Assembly: GCF_014874065.1 (NCBI RefSeq)
Contig: NZ_JADBEE010000002.1
Span: 620,001-684,000 of the forward strand
Reading direction: 5' to 3'
DNA: 64,000 nucleotides
Source: Nesterenkonia halotolerans
Lineage (GTDB): Bacteria; Actinomycetota; Actinomycetes; Actinomycetales; Micrococcaceae
In this document: piece by piece, positions 16,631 to 25,520 of the stretch
Layout of the letters: each line of letters begins with the position of its first letter
Position numbering within the stretch: position 1 is the first letter of the stretch
Made by a program: the position numbers and the translations under genes
Notes under the pieces: model-generated
What the model saw: the letters and a program-made list of their open reading frames with translations, nothing else
The model's database searches: none
Told to the model about the DNA's origin: nothing

Positions 16631-17392
16631 ATGATCCGCATCCTGCTAGTCCGCCATGGAGAGACCGACTGGAACAAGACCCACCGCCTCCAGGGGCATT
16701 CGGACATCTCGCTGGCCGAGTCCGGGAGGCTGCAGGCGCGGACCACCGGTGCCTTCGTGCGTGCGCAGAACCCTGCGCAGGGTCATGTCTCCAGCCTGGT
16801 GCGGACCCAGCAGACCTTCGCCGAGTTCGGCCTGGAGCTGCAGCCGCAGATCTGGGACGAGCTGCGCGAGCAGAGCCTGGGTGAATGGGAAGGCGCCTTC
16901 GCGGCGGAGATCCGCGACGCCGAGCCGGAGAACTTCGAGGGCTGGCGCGCCGGTAGCTACACCCCGGCTGGGGGAGAGGCGCATGCGGATCTGCAGGCCC
17001 GGATGACGCGCGCCTTCAGCGACATCGTGCGGTCCACCGCGGAGATCGCTCCCACAGCTTCAGTCGACCTGAGCTTCGAGGTGCGCACCGCCGTCGTCGT
17101 CTCTCATGGTGCTGCGCTGCGGGTGCTCTTCGAGGGGCTCGGGCTGCTGGATCGTCGCCAGTTCATCCCGCTGACCCCGGCTGCGGTCACGGTGCTCGAC
17201 ATCCCGCTGACTTCGGGCTCGGTCTCCTCCTCGCTGCCGAACGCCGGGCTGGACGAGGAGCACGACGACGACGCCGAGGCCCGCGCGATCCGCGAGCTCA
17301 CCGATGCGCAGATCGCCGATCACGCGCGGCTGCGTCTGATCAATCTCTCCCCGGAGCTGCAGAACCCCGGGCTGAGCACTCCCGCCATCTGA
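16631..17392 (+). CDS. Histidine phosphatase family protein (phosphoglycerate-mutase-like)
   Basis: A 253-residue protein. The catalytic RHGETDWN motif starts at residue 8, LQGHSDISLAESGRLQA follows, and the second catalytic His lies in VVVSHGAALRVLFEGL near residue 160. These features define the branch with phosphatase activity on small phosphorylated metabolites or phosphoglycerate mutase-like chemistry. The acidic insert before the C-terminus (LDEEHDDDAEARAI) is unusual. It is a single cytosolic gene, convergent with betA and separated from it by a strong hairpin. Confidence 0.88.
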   Translation: MIRILLVRHGETDWNKTHRLQGHSDISLAESGRLQARTTGAFVRAQNPAQGHVSSLVRTQQTFAEFGLELQPQIWDELREQSLGEWEGAFAAEIRDAEPENFEGWRAGSYTPAGGEAHADLQARMTRAFSDIVRSTAEIAPTASVDLSFEVRTAVVVSHGAALRVLFEGLGLLDRRQFIPLTPAAVTVLDIPLTSGSVSSSLPNAGLDEEHDDDAEARAIRELTDAQIADHARLRLINLSPELQNPGLSTPAI

Positions 17393-17414
17393 GCAGCACC
17401 CCCACCAACACAAA

Positions 17415-17481
17415 CGAGTGGGCGATCTTCGTGGATTTCACGCCCCGCAAGGGAGGAAAACTCACGAAGATCGCCCACTCG
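17415..17481. terminator. Bidirectional hairpin terminator between histidine phosphatase and betA
   Basis: Perfect 19-bp inverted repeat, CGAGTGGGCGATCTTCGTG at 17415-17433 against its complement at 17463-17481, with a 29-nt loop. It sits between two convergent genes. A poly-T tract is lacking, as in many high-GC actinobacterial terminators. Confidence 0.75.
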
Positions 17482-17509
17482 GTGGTTAAGCGGCGCGCGG
17501 CGTCGAGAC

Positions 17510-19066
17510 CTAGGCGTGGTCCGCCTTGATCAGGTCCGCGCAGCGCTCACCGATCATCATGGTGGTGATGTTCGGGTTGACCGTGGTCAGCTCCGGCATC
17601 ACCGAGGCGTCGGCCACGCGCAGACCCTTGACGCCCTTGACCCGCAGCTGGGAGTCCACCGGTGACATCGCATCGTCATCGGCGCCCATCCGCACAGAGC
17701 CGGCCGGGTGGTAGACCGTGTTGTGCGTGCGGGTGACATAGTCCGCGAGCTCCTCGTCGGACTGCGTGTCCTTGCCGGGGAAGAGCTCCTCGCCGGCCCA
17801 TTCGGCCATGGCAGGCTGCGCGGCGATCTCGCGAGCAAGCTTGATGCCCTCCACCGCCACGCGCATGTCATGACCCTCCGGGTCGGTGAAGTACCGCGGA
17901 TCGACCTTCGGCTTGTCCCGGTAGTCCTTGGAGCGAAGCCGCACGGTGCCGCGGGACTTCGCGTGGGTGACGTTGGGGGTCAGGCAGAAGGTGTTCTCCG
18001 AGGTCGGGTAGCCCTGACGCAGCGTGTGCATGTCGAAGGGCACCGACCCGTAGTGCATCATCAGGTCCGGACGGTCCAGTCCCTCGCGGGTGGCCGAGAA
18101 GATCCCGATCTCCCACCACTGGTAGGAGTCCTCCACCATGGGCTGCTTGGCGTCCCAGGCGATGACCGCCTCCGGGTGGTCCTGCAGGTGCTCGCCCACG
18201 CCGGGGGAGTCCACGCGGGCCTCGATGCCGAACTCCGCCAGGTGCTCCGCCGGTCCGATCCCGGAGAGCATGAGCAGCTTCGGCGAGTCGATGGCTCCGG
18301 CGGAGAGCACGATCTCTTTGTTCGCGCTGATCCGCTGGGACCGACCGAAGGCGTTGTTCACCCCGTCCACCGCGACGGCGCGGTCACCCTCGAAGATGAT
18401 CTCGCGCACCCAGGTGTCGGTGAGGATGCTCAGGTTCTGCCGCTCCAGGATCGGGTGCAGGTAGGACACCGAGGAGGAGGAGCGGGTGCCGTCCTCCCGG
18501 CGGTTGACCTGGAAGAAGTTGGCGCCCTTGAGCACGGTCTCTCCGGTGTTGAACTGCACCCGGGGGATGCCCTGCTGCTCGCAGGCATCGAGCAGCGCCA
18601 CGCCGCAGGGGTCCCGCGGCGGGATGGTCATGAGGTTCACCGGGCCGCTGCGGCCGTGGTGCTCACCCGGGGCGTCGTTGGTCTCCAGCCGCTGGAACAG
18701 CGGATAGGTGGTCTCGGCGTTCCACCCGACGGCTCCCTGGGCCTCCCACTCGTCCATGTCCTCGCGCAGCGCCCAGAAGGCGATGCAGGAGTTGTGGGAG
18801 GAGCAGCCGCCGAGCACCTTGGCGCGGGCCTGGCGCATGAAGGAGTTGCCGTTCTCCTGGGGCTCGATGAGGTAGTCCCAGTCGTAGCCGGACTCCAACA
18901 GCTCCATCCAGCGGTTGAGCTGCAGGACCTCTGGCTTGTCGGCGTCGGTCGGGCCTGCCTCGAGCAGAGCCACGGTCACATTGGGGTCCTCGGACAGGCG
19001 GGCGGCGACTGCGGCGCCGCCTGAGCCGCCGCCGATGACGACGTAGTCGAAACTGGTGTTCTCCAC
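17510..19066 (-). CDS. betA: Choline dehydrogenase (GMC oxidoreductase)
   Basis: A 518-residue FAD enzyme oxidising choline to betaine aldehyde. The Rossmann FAD motif GGGSGGAAVAARLSE is at residue 12, the GMC signature region LGGCSSHNSC near residue 84, and the catalytic-site YHPAGSVRMG near residue 455 includes the His. The C-terminal motif is VNPNITTMMIGERCADLI. The GTG start is preceded by AAGGAGA. It is the last gene of the betT-betB-betA operon, 9 bp after betB. Confidence 0.94.
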   Translation of the reverse strand: MENTSFDYVVIGGGSGGAAVAARLSEDPNVTVALLEAGPTDADKPEVLQLNRWMELLESGYDWDYLIEPQENGNSFMRQARAKVLGGCSSHNSCIAFWALREDMDEWEAQGAVGWNAETTYPLFQRLETNDAPGEHHGRSGPVNLMTIPPRDPCGVALLDACEQQGIPRVQFNTGETVLKGANFFQVNRREDGTRSSSSVSYLHPILERQNLSILTDTWVREIIFEGDRAVAVDGVNNAFGRSQRISANKEIVLSAGAIDSPKLLMLSGIGPAEHLAEFGIEARVDSPGVGEHLQDHPEAVIAWDAKQPMVEDSYQWWEIGIFSATREGLDRPDLMMHYGSVPFDMHTLRQGYPTSENTFCLTPNVTHAKSRGTVRLRSKDYRDKPKVDPRYFTDPEGHDMRVAVEGIKLAREIAAQPAMAEWAGEELFPGKDTQSDEELADYVTRTHNTVYHPAGSVRMGADDDAMSPVDSQLRVKGVKGLRVADASVMPELTTVNPNITTMMIGERCADLIKADHA

Positions 19067-19075
19067 GGGGTCTCC

Positions 19076-20569
19076 TTATTTCTCCGGCATGCTGAACCAG
19101 CCGGTCACGGCGGGCTCCGTGTTCTCGTAGATGTGCTTGGACTCGCGGTACTCGTCCAGTCCCATATGGCCCAGCTCGCGTCCGACGCCGGACTGCTTGA
19201 AGCCGCCCCACTCGGCCTGCGGCACGTAGGGGTGGTAGTCGTTGATCCAGATGGTGCCGTGGCGCAGCCGGGAGGAGACCCGGTGAGCGGTTCCTCGGTT
19301 GGAGGTCCAGACAGCTCCGGCCAGGCCGTAGATCGTGTCATTGGCCGTCTCGATGGCCTCCGCCTCGGTGGTGAAGGTCTCCACCGTGATGACCGGGCCG
19401 AAGCCCTCCTCGACGACCACTGACATGCCGCGCTTGACGTCGTCGAGCACGGTGGGCGCGTAGAAGTACCCGTTGCGGTGCTCCTCGCCGCCGAAGTGGT
19501 GTCCGGTGCGCAGGGTCGCGCCCTCCTCGATGCCGCGCTGGGTGTAGTCGTACACCTTCTGGCGGTGCTCGGCCGAGATCAGCGGACCGGTCTCGGCGGA
19601 CTCCTCGAAGGGTCCGCCCATGCGGATGTGCTCCGCGCGGCGGACCAGCTCGGTGACGAACTTCTCCTTGATGGACTCCTCGATGATCAGCCGGGTGCCT
19701 GCGGAGCAGACCAGCCCGGAGTCGACGAACCCGGCGTTGAGCGCGTTGTCCACGGCGGCGTCGAAGTCGGCGTCGGCGAAGACTACGTTGGGGTTCTTGC
19801 CGCCGAGCTCCAGTGCGACCTTCTTCACCGTCTCTGCCGCGGTGGCGGCGATCTTGCGCCCGGTGACCACGCCTCCGGTGAAGGAGACCATGTCCACATC
19901 GGGGTGGGAGGACAGCGGGGCGCCTGCCGTGGCGCCGGCACCGGTGATCAGGTTCGCCACGCCCGCGGGGAGGCCCAGCGAGTCATAGACGTCCATGATC
20001 AGCATCCCGGTGTGCGGGGTCAGCTCAGCCGGCTTGAGGATGAAGCTGTTGCCTGCCGCCAGGGCAGGTGCCATCTTCCAGGCCGCCTGCAGCAGCGGAT
20101 AGTTCCACGGGGTGATCATCCCGACGACGCCGACCGGCTCGTAGACCACGCGGGAGAGGACCGTGGGGTCCCCGGCGTCGATCAGGCGACCGGACTCGGC
20201 GTCGGCCAGCTTCCCGAAGTGCCGGTAGCAGGCGATGATGTCGTCCATGTCGATCTGCGCCTCGACGAACCGCTTGCCGGTGTCCAGCGCCTCGGCGCGG
20301 GCGAACTCGTCCTTGCGGGCCTCGATGGCGTCGGCCACCGCGGTCACGAAGGCGCCGCGCTCGGCGGCAGGGGTGTCGGCCCAGACATGGGAGTCGAAGG
20401 CCTTGCGGGCGGCGGCGATGGCGGCAATGGTGTCCGCCTCACCGGCCTCGGAGACCACATCGACTTCGGAGCCGTCGGCTGGGCAATAGATCGTGCGCGT
20501 CTCGCCGGACTGGGCTGAAACCCACTGTCCGTCGATGAACAGCGTGGAGACCTGCTCTGCTGTGCTCAT
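19076..20569 (-). CDS. betB: Betaine aldehyde dehydrogenase
   Basis: A 497-residue NAD(P)+-dependent aldehyde dehydrogenase, the second step from choline to glycine betaine. Catalytic residues are visible: Asn156 in TPWNYP, Glu254 in ALELGGKNP and the nucleophile Cys288 in GLVCSAGTRL. The C-terminal PYVPQAEWGGFKQSGVGRELG is typical of BetB. It lies between betT and betA with 9-bp gaps, so it is one transcript. Confidence 0.95.
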   Translation of the reverse strand: MSTAEQVSTLFIDGQWVSAQSGETRTIYCPADGSEVDVVSEAGEADTIAAIAAARKAFDSHVWADTPAAERGAFVTAVADAIEARKDEFARAEALDTGKRFVEAQIDMDDIIACYRHFGKLADAESGRLIDAGDPTVLSRVVYEPVGVVGMITPWNYPLLQAAWKMAPALAAGNSFILKPAELTPHTGMLIMDVYDSLGLPAGVANLITGAGATAGAPLSSHPDVDMVSFTGGVVTGRKIAATAAETVKKVALELGGKNPNVVFADADFDAAVDNALNAGFVDSGLVCSAGTRLIIEESIKEKFVTELVRRAEHIRMGGPFEESAETGPLISAEHRQKVYDYTQRGIEEGATLRTGHHFGGEEHRNGYFYAPTVLDDVKRGMSVVVEEGFGPVITVETFTTEAEAIETANDTIYGLAGAVWTSNRGTAHRVSSRLRHGTIWINDYHPYVPQAEWGGFKQSGVGRELGHMGLDEYRESKHIYENTEPAVTGWFSMPEK

Positions 20570-20578
20570 TCGTGCTCC

Positions 20579-22720
20579 TTATCCGTGCGTGCGGTCGTGA
20601 TCCCAGTCATCCGGGATGTTGCTGTCGGTGTGCAGGGAGGCTGACTGGCCACCCTCTTCGCTCATGGTGAGGAACGTGAGGTGACGCTCATAGGAGTCCA
20701 GGACATCGGCGATGACCTGTTCCCGGGTGTAGCCCATGAGGTCGTGTCCTCCGGAGCCTGTGGCCGAGAACGTCTCCACACGGTAGTAGGTCTCCTCGGT
20801 CGGGCGCATGCTGCGCGCGAAGCTGGGCACCGAGTACGCCACCGGATAGACCTGATATTTGAACTCGGTCTGTTCGCCGAAGTAGACGTGCAGATCAATG
20901 TGCGGGATATCGGTGTCGGGAACCACTCCGCGCTGACAGCTGACATCGGCTCCCTGCTCGCGCAGTTCCGAGGCGACATCCTCCACGGCCGGGGCGGCCA
21001 CGGTCTCCACGAACTCGGTGGCCTGCTTGGCCGAGGGGAAATGCATCCCGCGGGCCAGACGACGGCGCCAGCTGAGGTTTCCGCGCTCGCCCGGTTCACG
21101 GGTGCGCTCGGAGACCATCCACGGCAGGGTGGCCTCCCGCGAGTCGCGGTTGTACCGCTCCATGCGCAAGGCTCGCCAGACGCCGACCATGAGCAGATAC
21201 ATCACCACCGAGAACGGCAGCCCGATGATCACCGTGGCCATCTGCAGGGTGTAGACCCCATCGAGCATGAGGACCGCCAGGGTGAGGGCGCCGGTGGCCA
21301 GCGCCCAGAAGACGCGCAGCCACGGGGCGCCGTCGTCGGAGGCACTGAGCGACTTTGAGGTGAAGTTCGCCATCACCAGCGCACCGGAGTCGGCGGAGGT
21401 GATGTAGAAGAGCAGACCGGTGATGACCGAGAGGCCGATGGTGAAGGTGGCACCGGGGTACTGCTCGAGCAGCAGGTAGTAGCTGGACTCGGGGTTCTCC
21501 ACGGCGGCGTTGATGAAGTCGGTGTTGCCCTGCAGGAACTGCCAGATGGCACCGTTGCCGAAGATCGAGATCCACAGCAGAATGAAGCCGAACGGGATGA
21601 TCAGCGTGCCGGTGACGAACTGGCGCAGCGTTCGGCCGCGGGAGATGCGAGCGAGGAAGAGTCCGACGAAGGGTGCCCAGGCGATCCACCAGGCCCAGAA
21701 GAACAGCGTCCACCATTCCAGCCACTGACCCTCAGGCGGGTTGTAGGCGAAGGTGTCGAACAGCATCGAGGGGAAGAATGCGAAGAAGTCGCCGACGTTC
21801 TTCACCAGCCCGTTGAGCAGGTAGGTGGTCTCGCCGGCGATCAGCACGTAGAGCAGCAGGATCACGGCGAAGATGACGTTGAGCTCGGCGAGCCGGCGGA
21901 TGCCCTTGTCCACGCCGGAGACGGCGGAGAAGATGGTCACGACCACGGCGAGGGCGATCAGGCCAGCCTGCGCGCCGGTGCCCTGCGGGATGCCGAAGAG
22001 CCATTCCAGACCGTAGTTCAGGAAGACCACGCCGATGCCGAGGCTGGTGGCGATGCCGAAGATTGTGCCGATGACGGCGGCGATCTCGATGCCGTCGCCG
22101 GTGGCGCCCTGGGCGCGCTTGCCGATGATCGGGTAGAGCGCGCTGCGGATGCTCAGCGGCAGGTGATAGCGGTAGGCGAAGAGGCCGAAGGCCATGCCCA
22201 TCAGGGCATACATGGCCCAGCCGGGGATGCCGTAGTGGAACAGCGTCCACAGGACCGCCATCTCGGTGGCCTCGGCCGACCCGGCTTCATTGCCCGGAGC
22301 GGTGGTGAGGTTTGTGGCGGGTCCGGAGATGGCGAAGAACATCAGGTCCACGCCGATGCCGGCGGCGAAGAGCATCGCCGTCCAGGTGAAGAGGTTGTAC
22401 TTCGGCGTGGAGTGATCCGGTCCCATCTTGGTGCGGCCCACGCGGGAGAAGGCCACGATCAGGACGAAGACCACCACGATGCCGGCGGTGAGGATGTAAT
22501 ACCAACCCAGGTTGGCGCCGATCCAGAGGAAGACTGATTCCAAAGTGGTGTAGGCCGTGTCTGGTGCAAGCCAGGCCCACAGGGTGAAGGCGATGATGAT
22601 CGCCGCGGAGCCGATGAAGACCGGCAGATTGACCTTTGAGCGCGCAGGGGTCCCGCCGGAGCCGTTCCCCTGGGCCTCGCTCGGGACGTCATTCGAGACG
22701 TCATGCGTGGCCGATGCCAT
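20579..22720 (-). CDS. betT: BCCT-family choline/betaine transporter
   Basis: A 713-residue secondary transporter with 12 membrane helices. It carries the BCCT tryptophan-rich signature WTLFFWAWWIAWAPFVGLF, and TM4-5 contain GLEWLFGIPQGTGAQAG. About 200 cytoplasmic C-terminal residues resemble the osmosensing tail of BetT (HIDLHVYFGEQTEFKYQVYPV, SFATGSGGHDLMGYTREQVIADVLD type segments). It brings choline into the cell for BetB and BetA and is first in the operon. No betI repressor gene accompanies it in this window. Confidence 0.93.
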   Translation of the reverse strand: MASATHDVSNDVPSEAQGNGSGGTPARSKVNLPVFIGSAAIIIAFTLWAWLAPDTAYTTLESVFLWIGANLGWYYILTAGIVVVFVLIVAFSRVGRTKMGPDHSTPKYNLFTWTAMLFAAGIGVDLMFFAISGPATNLTTAPGNEAGSAEATEMAVLWTLFHYGIPGWAMYALMGMAFGLFAYRYHLPLSIRSALYPIIGKRAQGATGDGIEIAAVIGTIFGIATSLGIGVVFLNYGLEWLFGIPQGTGAQAGLIALAVVVTIFSAVSGVDKGIRRLAELNVIFAVILLLYVLIAGETTYLLNGLVKNVGDFFAFFPSMLFDTFAYNPPEGQWLEWWTLFFWAWWIAWAPFVGLFLARISRGRTLRQFVTGTLIIPFGFILLWISIFGNGAIWQFLQGNTDFINAAVENPESSYYLLLEQYPGATFTIGLSVITGLLFYITSADSGALVMANFTSKSLSASDDGAPWLRVFWALATGALTLAVLMLDGVYTLQMATVIIGLPFSVVMYLLMVGVWRALRMERYNRDSREATLPWMVSERTREPGERGNLSWRRRLARGMHFPSAKQATEFVETVAAPAVEDVASELREQGADVSCQRGVVPDTDIPHIDLHVYFGEQTEFKYQVYPVAYSVPSFARSMRPTEETYYRVETFSATGSGGHDLMGYTREQVIADVLDSYERHLTFLTMSEEGGQSASLHTDSNIPDDWDHDRTHG

Positions 22721-22842
22721 GAAGTTATATTCCTTCCAGTGCTGTGTCAGTTCGCTTGTGTATCGGTGTTAATTCGGTGATGAACCTCAGGCATCTTAGA
22801 CATGCGTTCGCAGTGTCCATGACACAAGTGGCTGGGGAATGT

Positions 22843-22877
22843 GAGCCGAATCTCGTAGAACGGATGAGAATCGGCTC
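22843..22877. promoter_or_regulatory. Inverted repeat in the betT-ychF intergenic region
   Basis: GAGCCGAATCTC at 22843 faces GAGAATCGGCTC ending at 22877. The outer 7 bp are perfectly complementary, with an 11-bp centre between 12-bp arms. It lies in the 285-bp gap between the divergent bet operon and ychF and could be an operator for an osmotic or choline-responsive regulator. Unproven. Confidence 0.35.
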
Positions 22878-23005
22878 AGATCGTGAGCTGATCCTCAGTG
22901 TATGTGGGGGATTCGGACACGGAAAGGGCAGGAGTGTCCGGTACAGCCCTTGCGCAGGCCCGGAAAGTCGCGGTTGAGCGGGTCCGCGCGGTAGGTTAGG
23001 TGACC

Positions 23006-24091
23006 GTGGCTTTGACTATCGGAATCGTGGGACTACCCAATGTGGGCAAGTCGACCCTCTTTAATGCGCTGACTCGTCAGTCGATCCTGGCGGCGAACTA
23101 TCCGTTCGCCACGATCGAGCCGAACGTGGGCATCGTGAACCTGCCCGATGAGCGCCTGGACGCGCTGGCGAAGATCTTCGGTTCGCAGAAGATCCTGCCC
23201 GCCACCGTCTCCTTCGTGGACATCGCCGGCATCGTCAAGGGCGCCTCCGAGGGTGAGGGCCTGGGCAACCAGTTCCTCGCCACCATCCGTGAGGCCCATG
23301 CGATCGCCCAGGTGGTCCGCGTGTTCGAGGACGAGAACGTCATCCACGTGGACGGCAAGGTGGATCCCACCTCGGACATGGAGACCATCAACACGGAGCT
23401 GATCCTGGCCGATCTCCAGACCATGGAGAACGCGATCCCCAAGCTCGAGAAGCAGGTCAAGGGACGCAAGGCCGAGCAGGCCACGCTGGACGCCTACCTC
23501 AACGCCCAGAAGACGCTGGAGCGCGGCGACACGATCTTCAGCTCCATCACCAAGGACAAGCTGGACATGGAGCACCTTGGGCAGCTGAACCTGCTCACCG
23601 CGAAGCCCTTCATCTACGTGTTCAACGCCGATGAGGGTGTGCTGAACTCCCCCGAGAAGCAGGCCGAGCTCGCCGAGCTGGTCGCCCCGGCCGACGCCGT
23701 GTTCCTCGACGCCAAGCTCGAGGCTGATCTGGTGGAGCTCTCCGAGGAGGAGGCCCGCGAGATGCTCGAGCTCAACGGTCAGGAGGAGTCCGGCATGGAC
23801 CAGCTGGCCCGCGTCGGCTTCTCCACGCTCGGGCTGCAGACCTACCTCACGGCAGGTCCCAAAGAGACCCGCGCCTGGACCGTCAACCAGGGTGCGACGG
23901 CGCCCGAGGCAGCCGGCGTGATCCACACCGACTTCCAGCGCGGCTTCATCAAGGCCGAGATCGTCTCCTTCGACGACCTGGTGTCCGCGGGCTCCATGGC
24001 CGATGCCAAGTCCGCCGGCAAGGTCCGGATTGAAGGCAAGGAATACGTCATGAAGGACGGCGACGTGGTGGAGTTCCGGTTTAACGTCTAG
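23006..24091 (+). CDS. ychF: Redox-regulated ATPase YchF
   Basis: A 361-residue OBG-family P-loop ATPase. The G1 motif [14 protein letters not shown] is near residue 8, the DxxG-type motif [22 protein letters not shown] is near 67-88, and the C-terminal TGS domain ends [16 protein letters not shown]...[19 protein letters not shown]. YchF binds ribosomes and takes part in stress and translation regulation. GTG 23006 gives the usual [16 protein letters not shown] start; GTG 23000 is an alternative. A diverged copy of the last ~10 codons recurs at 25479-25508. Confidence 0.94.
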   Translation: MALTIGIVGLPNVGKSTLFNALTRQSILAANYPFATIEPNVGIVNLPDERLDALAKIFGSQKILPATVSFVDIAGIVKGASEGEGLGNQFLATIREAHAIAQVVRVFEDENVIHVDGKVDPTSDMETINTELILADLQTMENAIPKLEKQVKGRKAEQATLDAYLNAQKTLERGDTIFSSITKDKLDMEHLGQLNLLTAKPFIYVFNADEGVLNSPEKQAELAELVAPADAVFLDAKLEADLVELSEEEAREMLELNGQEESGMDQLARVGFSTLGLQTYLTAGPKETRAWTVNQGATAPEAAGVIHTDFQRGFIKAEIVSFDDLVSAGSMADAKSAGKVRIEGKEYVMKDGDVVEFRFNV

Positions 24092-24123
24092 TACGTGCCC
24101 CTGACCACAGCACGACCAGTGCC

Positions 24124-25368
24124 TCACTTTCGGCGTCGGGCGAGGGACGTGACTTCATAGGTATGGCCCGCCTCGCGCAGCCGATCCACCAGAATGTTGC
24201 CGAGGGCGGTCGCCGGGGTCAGCGATCCTGTGGCGGGCGGCAGAGGGTCGCCGTCGAGGGCAAGTGAAATCGCTGTCTCCCCGGCCATCACGGCGGTGGC
24301 GGCGTATCCCGGATCGCCAGGCCCGGCTGCGATGGCACGATAGCGCTGGCCGCTCTCCGTGGAAGCAGTCACCTCGGAATGGAACCAGCCTGAGCGCCGC
24401 GCGGCCTCGCTCGGGCCCGCACCGGGCGATGGAAGGACACGGTCCAGTACTTTCCTCGTGGGTGGTAGAGCCAGTGCGGCTCCGAAGAGCCGCAGGCCAA
24501 GCGCCGTCGCCCCGGCGGTGACGGCGCCGACAGGCCCTCGCCCCATGCCCATCACTTCGCCGTACCGCAGGGACCTGCCGTAGGCCCAACCCTGCAGGGC
24601 ATTGCTGCGACGTACGATCCGCGTATTCGCCGATGCCATGATGAAGGGCGCGGCCCACGGGCCGTCATCCGAACGGCCGACCCAGCCCAGATCCGGCGGC
24701 TGCCGGGTCGTGGGCTCCGCCGTCCTGTCTGGACTGAGCGAGTAGGGATCGCCCGCAAGCGATCGCAGCACCGGGTCCGTCCGGATGCCGTCGAGCTGCC
24801 CACGCATGGACTCGATGGTGCCGCCGCTGACGCCGCCCTTTGCCCTGGCAACGAGCTGCACCCTGGTCAGTCCGCCCGCGCCATCAGCCTGCGCGGCCCG
24901 GTGCAGGAGGAGCACCGCGAGGTCCGACGGGACGGAGTCGTAGCCGCACGCATGGACGATCCGTGCACCTGTAGTCCTCGCAAGGGCATCCCAACGGTCG
25001 ATAGCTTCACGGACGAAGGACACCTCGCCCGTCAGGTCCCCATAGTGGGTGCCGGCCCGTGCACACGCCTCGACAACCGACAGCCCATATTTCGCGTAGG
25101 GACCCACCGTGGTGAAGAGAACTCTGGTGCCCGCGGCCATGGCCGCGAGCGAATCAGGGCGCTGCGTATCGGCCTCGATGATGGCCCAGTCCTGAGCGGC
25201 GACGGGCAGTCTGGACCGTACGGTTTCGAGCTTTGCCCTCGACCTCCCCGCGAGTCCCACTCGCAGGTCCGGTGGAGCGTGGTGCGCAACGTATCCAGCG
25301 ATGAGTTCCCCGACAAAGCCGGTCGCACCAAAGAGGACGAGGTCGTGGTCGCGCGTTGGAGCCTCCAT
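24124..25368 (-). CDS. Saccharopine dehydrogenase-like / trans-acting enoyl reductase family protein
   Basis: A 414-residue NAD(P)-binding protein. The N-terminal Rossmann motif is LVLFGATGFVGELIAGYVA, followed by RVGLAGRSRAKLETVR, LFTTVGPYAKYGLSVVEACARAGTHYGDLTGEV and ARIVHACGYDSVPSDLAVLLL. This layout matches actinobacterial trans-acting enoyl reductases, which reduce polyketide or lipid intermediates. No polyketide synthase is nearby. ATG 25416 is an alternative start with AGGAG in front. The gene converges on ychF and is bounded upstream by a C20A7 tract, so it may be a recent insertion. Confidence 0.85.
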   Translation of the reverse strand: MEAPTRDHDLVLFGATGFVGELIAGYVAHHAPPDLRVGLAGRSRAKLETVRSRLPVAAQDWAIIEADTQRPDSLAAMAAGTRVLFTTVGPYAKYGLSVVEACARAGTHYGDLTGEVSFVREAIDRWDALARTTGARIVHACGYDSVPSDLAVLLLHRAAQADGAGGLTRVQLVARAKGGVSGGTIESMRGQLDGIRTDPVLRSLAGDPYSLSPDRTAEPTTRQPPDLGWVGRSDDGPWAAPFIMASANTRIVRRSNALQGWAYGRSLRYGEVMGMGRGPVGAVTAGATALGLRLFGAALALPPTRKVLDRVLPSPGAGPSEAARRSGWFHSEVTASTESGQRYRAIAAGPGDPGYAATAVMAGETAISLALDGDPLPPATGSLTPATALGNILVDRLREAGHTYEVTSLARRRK

Positions 25369-25444
25369 GTCGGCAGTCTTCCACAGCAGAGGCCGGACAG
25401 GCACCGGCGAGTGCATTCCTCTCCTATCGCTGAAGCGGCCCCGT

Positions 25445-25471
25445 CCCCCCCCCCCCCCCCCCCCAAAAAAA
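25445..25471. repeat. C20A7 homopolymer tract
   Basis: Twenty C residues (25445-25464) run directly into seven A residues (25465-25471). It lies 29 bp upstream of the possible ATG 25416 and 77 bp upstream of ATG 25368 of the enoyl-reductase-type gene. Such a tract is prone to slippage, and in other bacteria can switch promoters. It may also mark an assembly join. Confidence 0.9.
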
Positions 25472-25478
25472 CCGACGC

Positions 25479-25508
25479 AACGTGGTGGAGTTCAGATTCA
25501 ACGTGTAG
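25479..25508 (+). pseudogene. ychF: Second, diverged copy of the ychF 3' end
   Basis: The last ten codons of a ychF-like gene (..VVEFRFNV stop) recur here. The DNA matches the true ychF end at 24062-24091 except for mostly synonymous changes: Arg CGG to AGA, Phe TTT to TTC, Val GTC to GTG. Weak similarity continues ~13 bp past the stop. There is no start or upstream part; the segment begins just after the C20A7 tract. It looks like the scar of recombination with DNA from a related strain. Confidence 0.75.
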
Positions 25509-25520
25509 TTCTTGCCCGTG

